Assembly: GCA_947494205.1 (NCBI GenBank)
Contig: CANLUH010000004.1
Coordinates: 340,773 to 404,772, forward strand
From: an uncultured Flavobacteriaceae bacterium
GTDB lineage: Bacteria; Bacteroidota; Bacteroidia; Flavobacteriales; Flavobacteriaceae
Reading direction: 5' to 3'
DNA length: 64,000 bases
Shown: positions 62,550-64,000 of the stretch, in pieces
Numbering within the stretch: position 1 is the first letter of the stretch
How the letters are laid out: every line of letters starts with the position of its first letter
Position numbers and translations under genes: made by a program
Notes under the pieces: model-generated
What the model was told of the DNA's origin: nothing
Database searches by the model: none
The model's input: the letters and a program-made list of their open reading frames with translations, nothing else

Positions 62550-62771
62550 ATGAAAACTCAAGCAAAGCGTATTTTAGAATTTAAAAAAAGTGGAATTATA
62601 GAACTAAATAACGATCAATTACATCGCATTAATGGAGGTACTGGCAATACAGCTACCACTACCGAGCTAACTGGCACTGGAATTACTTCGACTATGCCTT
62701 GCATAGTAACAACAACACTCACTATAGATTCTAACGGATCTACATTTCTTTGTGACCCTGTTGGTCCTTAA
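62550..62771 (+). CDS. Double-glycine-leader peptide, RiPP/bacteriocin precursor-like (B)
   Basis: This 73-aa peptide has a leader (RILEFKKSGIIELNNDQLHR) ending in INGG, the same LNxxQLxxxxGG pattern as peptide A and other Bacteroidetes precursors. The core of 43 residues is dominated by Thr, Ser and Gly (TGNTATTTELTGTGITSTMP) with two cysteines. This fits a dehydrated or thioether-bridged peptide, but no modifying enzyme is in the window. It is transcribed away from the AraC-type regulator. Confidence 0.72.
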   Translation: MKTQAKRILEFKKSGIIELNNDQLHRINGGTGNTATTTELTGTGITSTMPCIVTTTLTIDSNGSTFLCDPVGP

Positions 62772-62786
62772 AAGCAAAATCAACTA

Positions 62787-62826
62787 TATTCCCAAACGAG
62801 TATTTATTTATGCACGTTTGGGAATA
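62787..62826. terminator. Hairpin between peptide B and dinB
   Basis: TATTCCCAAACG (62787-62798) pairs with CGTTTGGGAATA (62815-62826). There is no strong T-tract on either strand, so it may be a weak terminator for the two convergent genes. Confidence 0.55.
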
Positions 62827-62862
62827 CTTACTTTACAAAAAACAGAAGTTGATTAACAATTA

Positions 62863-63963
62863 TTAAAACTCAAACCTCAACTGCACAGTTACGGCTTTGG
62901 GTTTTTCTTTTTTAACGACTTTCTCTGTATTTAAATTAGATAACGAAATGCCTAATAAACGTACAGAATTATTCAATTTATCTTGGTAGAGTAAATCTTT
63001 TGCTGTTTCTAAAATTAAAGACTTATCGCTAATAAAGTAAGGCAGCGTTTTACTACGTGTTTGTAATGTAAAATCGCTGTACTTAATTTTTAAAGTTACT
63101 GTTTTTCCAGCTACTTTACTTTTGTTTAAGCGTCTAGCAACTTCTTCGGCAATATGGTCTAGTTTTTCTAGCATAAAAATCTCTGAAGACAAATTCTCAT
63201 TAAACGTACGCTCTGCCGCTAACGATTTTCTAATGCGATTGGGTTTTACTTCACTATTCTGTATACCACGAACTATGTAATAATAGTACTTCCCAGATTT
63301 CCCGAAGTTAGATTCTAAAAACTCTATAGATTTTGCTTTTAAATCCACACCTGTAAAAATGCCTTTTTGGTACATTTTTTCGGCAGTTACTTTACCAATA
63401 CCGTAAAATTTTCTAATATCTAAAGCTTCTAAAAAATCGAGAACCTCTTCTGGGTTTACTGTTTTTTGTCCGTTAGGTTTGTTATAATCGCTGGCTACTT
63501 TAGCAATAAACTTATTTATAGAAATCCCTGCCGATGCTGTTAAACCGACTTCATTAAAAATACGAGTGCGTATCTCTTCGGCAAGCATAGACGCACTGGG
63601 GTTTCCTTTTTTGTTTTCGGTAACGTCTAAATAGGCTTCATCTAGAGATAGCGGTTCTACCAAATCTGTATAATCATGGAAAATAGCACGTATTTTTTTA
63701 GAGATTTCATTGTAACGCTCATACCGTGGGCGTACAAACAACAAATCTGGACACAAACGTCTTGCTTTTACACCGCTCATAGCACTACGCACTCCAAATA
63801 CGCGTGCTTCGTAACTTGCAGCACTAACTACACCACGTGTACCACTCCCTCCAACAGCTAACGGCTTTCCTTTTAGTTCAGGATTATCCATCTGTTCTAC
63901 AGATGCATAAAAGGCATCCATATCTACATGAATAATTTTTCTAATTGGTAAATCGCTTTGCAT
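62863..63963 (-). CDS. dinB: DNA polymerase IV
   Basis: This 366-aa Y-family translesion polymerase has catalytic acidic residues in IIHVDMDAFYASVEQ and SLDEAYLDVTENK, and the steric-gate region follows the first motif. The little-finger domain runs from about residue 230 (RKSLAAERTFNENL). The C-terminus QLRFEF resembles a clamp-binding motif. It has roughly the usual length for the family. Confidence 0.96.
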   Translation of the reverse strand: MQSDLPIRKIIHVDMDAFYASVEQMDNPELKGKPLAVGGSGTRGVVSAASYEARVFGVRSAMSGVKARRLCPDLLFVRPRYERYNEISKKIRAIFHDYTDLVEPLSLDEAYLDVTENKKGNPSASMLAEEIRTRIFNEVGLTASAGISINKFIAKVASDYNKPNGQKTVNPEEVLDFLEALDIRKFYGIGKVTAEKMYQKGIFTGVDLKAKSIEFLESNFGKSGKYYYYIVRGIQNSEVKPNRIRKSLAAERTFNENLSSEIFMLEKLDHIAEEVARRLNKSKVAGKTVTLKIKYSDFTLQTRSKTLPYFISDKSLILETAKDLLYQDKLNNSVRLLGISLSNLNTEKVVKKEKPKAVTVQLRFEF

Positions 63964-64000
63964 GGTGTAAATTTACAATATTACTAATATAGTGTCTAAA

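Noticed and set aside
1-64000. Search for tRNA, rRNA, integrase, transposase or plasmid origin
   Set aside because: None was seen by reading; gene content is consistent with ordinary chromosome and the accessory stretches lack mobility genes.

Overview
This window is a low-GC, gene-dense chromosomal segment from a member of the Bacteroidetes, most likely a marine Flavobacteriaceae. The evidence is direct: several secreted proteins end in type IX secretion (T9SS) C-terminal sorting domains; several promoters match the Bacteroidetes -7 element TAnnTTTG; a complete Bacteroides-aerotolerance (Bat) operon is present; and the acpP-fabF-rnc-IPExxxVDY-pyk order is typical of flavobacteria. No rRNA, tRNA, CRISPR array, integrase or transposase was seen. 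The genus cannot be fixed from the sequence alone.

Region by region. 1-4.1 kb: the 3' end of a giant T9SS-exported adhesin-like protein. 4.2-8.8 kb: two tandemly duplicated hybrid histidine kinases, with a decayed copy of the neighbouring gene start between them. 8.9-15.3 kb: a CNNM/CBS membrane protein, an alkylguanine-DNA alkyltransferase, a DUF4442 hotdog protein, a serine hydrolase, an S41 protease and a PolB-like 3'-5' exonuclease. 15.3-26.4 kb: a phospholipase-like lipoprotein and three secreted zinc metalloproteases (M36, M43, M4) that share sorting domains, MAM-like and GEVED modules, and upstream sequence motifs. 26.9-28.4 kb: an OmpA-domain protein with a helix-hairpin-helix membrane protein. 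28.5-32.7 kb: a minus-strand cluster (SDR, HD hydrolase, NAGPA-type glycosidase, AlbA_2 protein) and an aldo/keto reductase.

32.9-43.7 kb is the Bat operon (moxR, DUF58, DUF4381-like, batA, batB, batC, batD, batE). A flavodoxin-like oxidoreductase is embedded between batA and batB, and a small membrane protein/ABC ATPase pair is attached at the 3' end. The MoxR ATPase and the von Willebrand A proteins probably form a membrane-associated assembly or chaperone machine with the TPR proteins. 43.8-58.2 kb is mostly housekeeping: methyltransferase, CvpA, pheS, a VWA-like lipoprotein with its membrane partner, a LytS/LytTR two-component pair, RNase H, purN, acpP, fabF, rnc and pyk. A small gene at 52.8-53.1 kb is split by a -1 frameshift lying exactly on an A AAA AAG slippery heptamer.

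58.7-62.8 kb is the most unusual accessory part. It holds two short peptides with double-glycine leaders (RiPP/bacteriocin precursor-like), a lipoprotein with a glycine-zipper and cysteine-rich tail, and a membrane-anchored TPR-AraC regulator. That regulator diverges from one of the peptides across a perfect 32-bp palindrome. No modification or export enzymes for the peptides are present in the window. The window ends with dinB.
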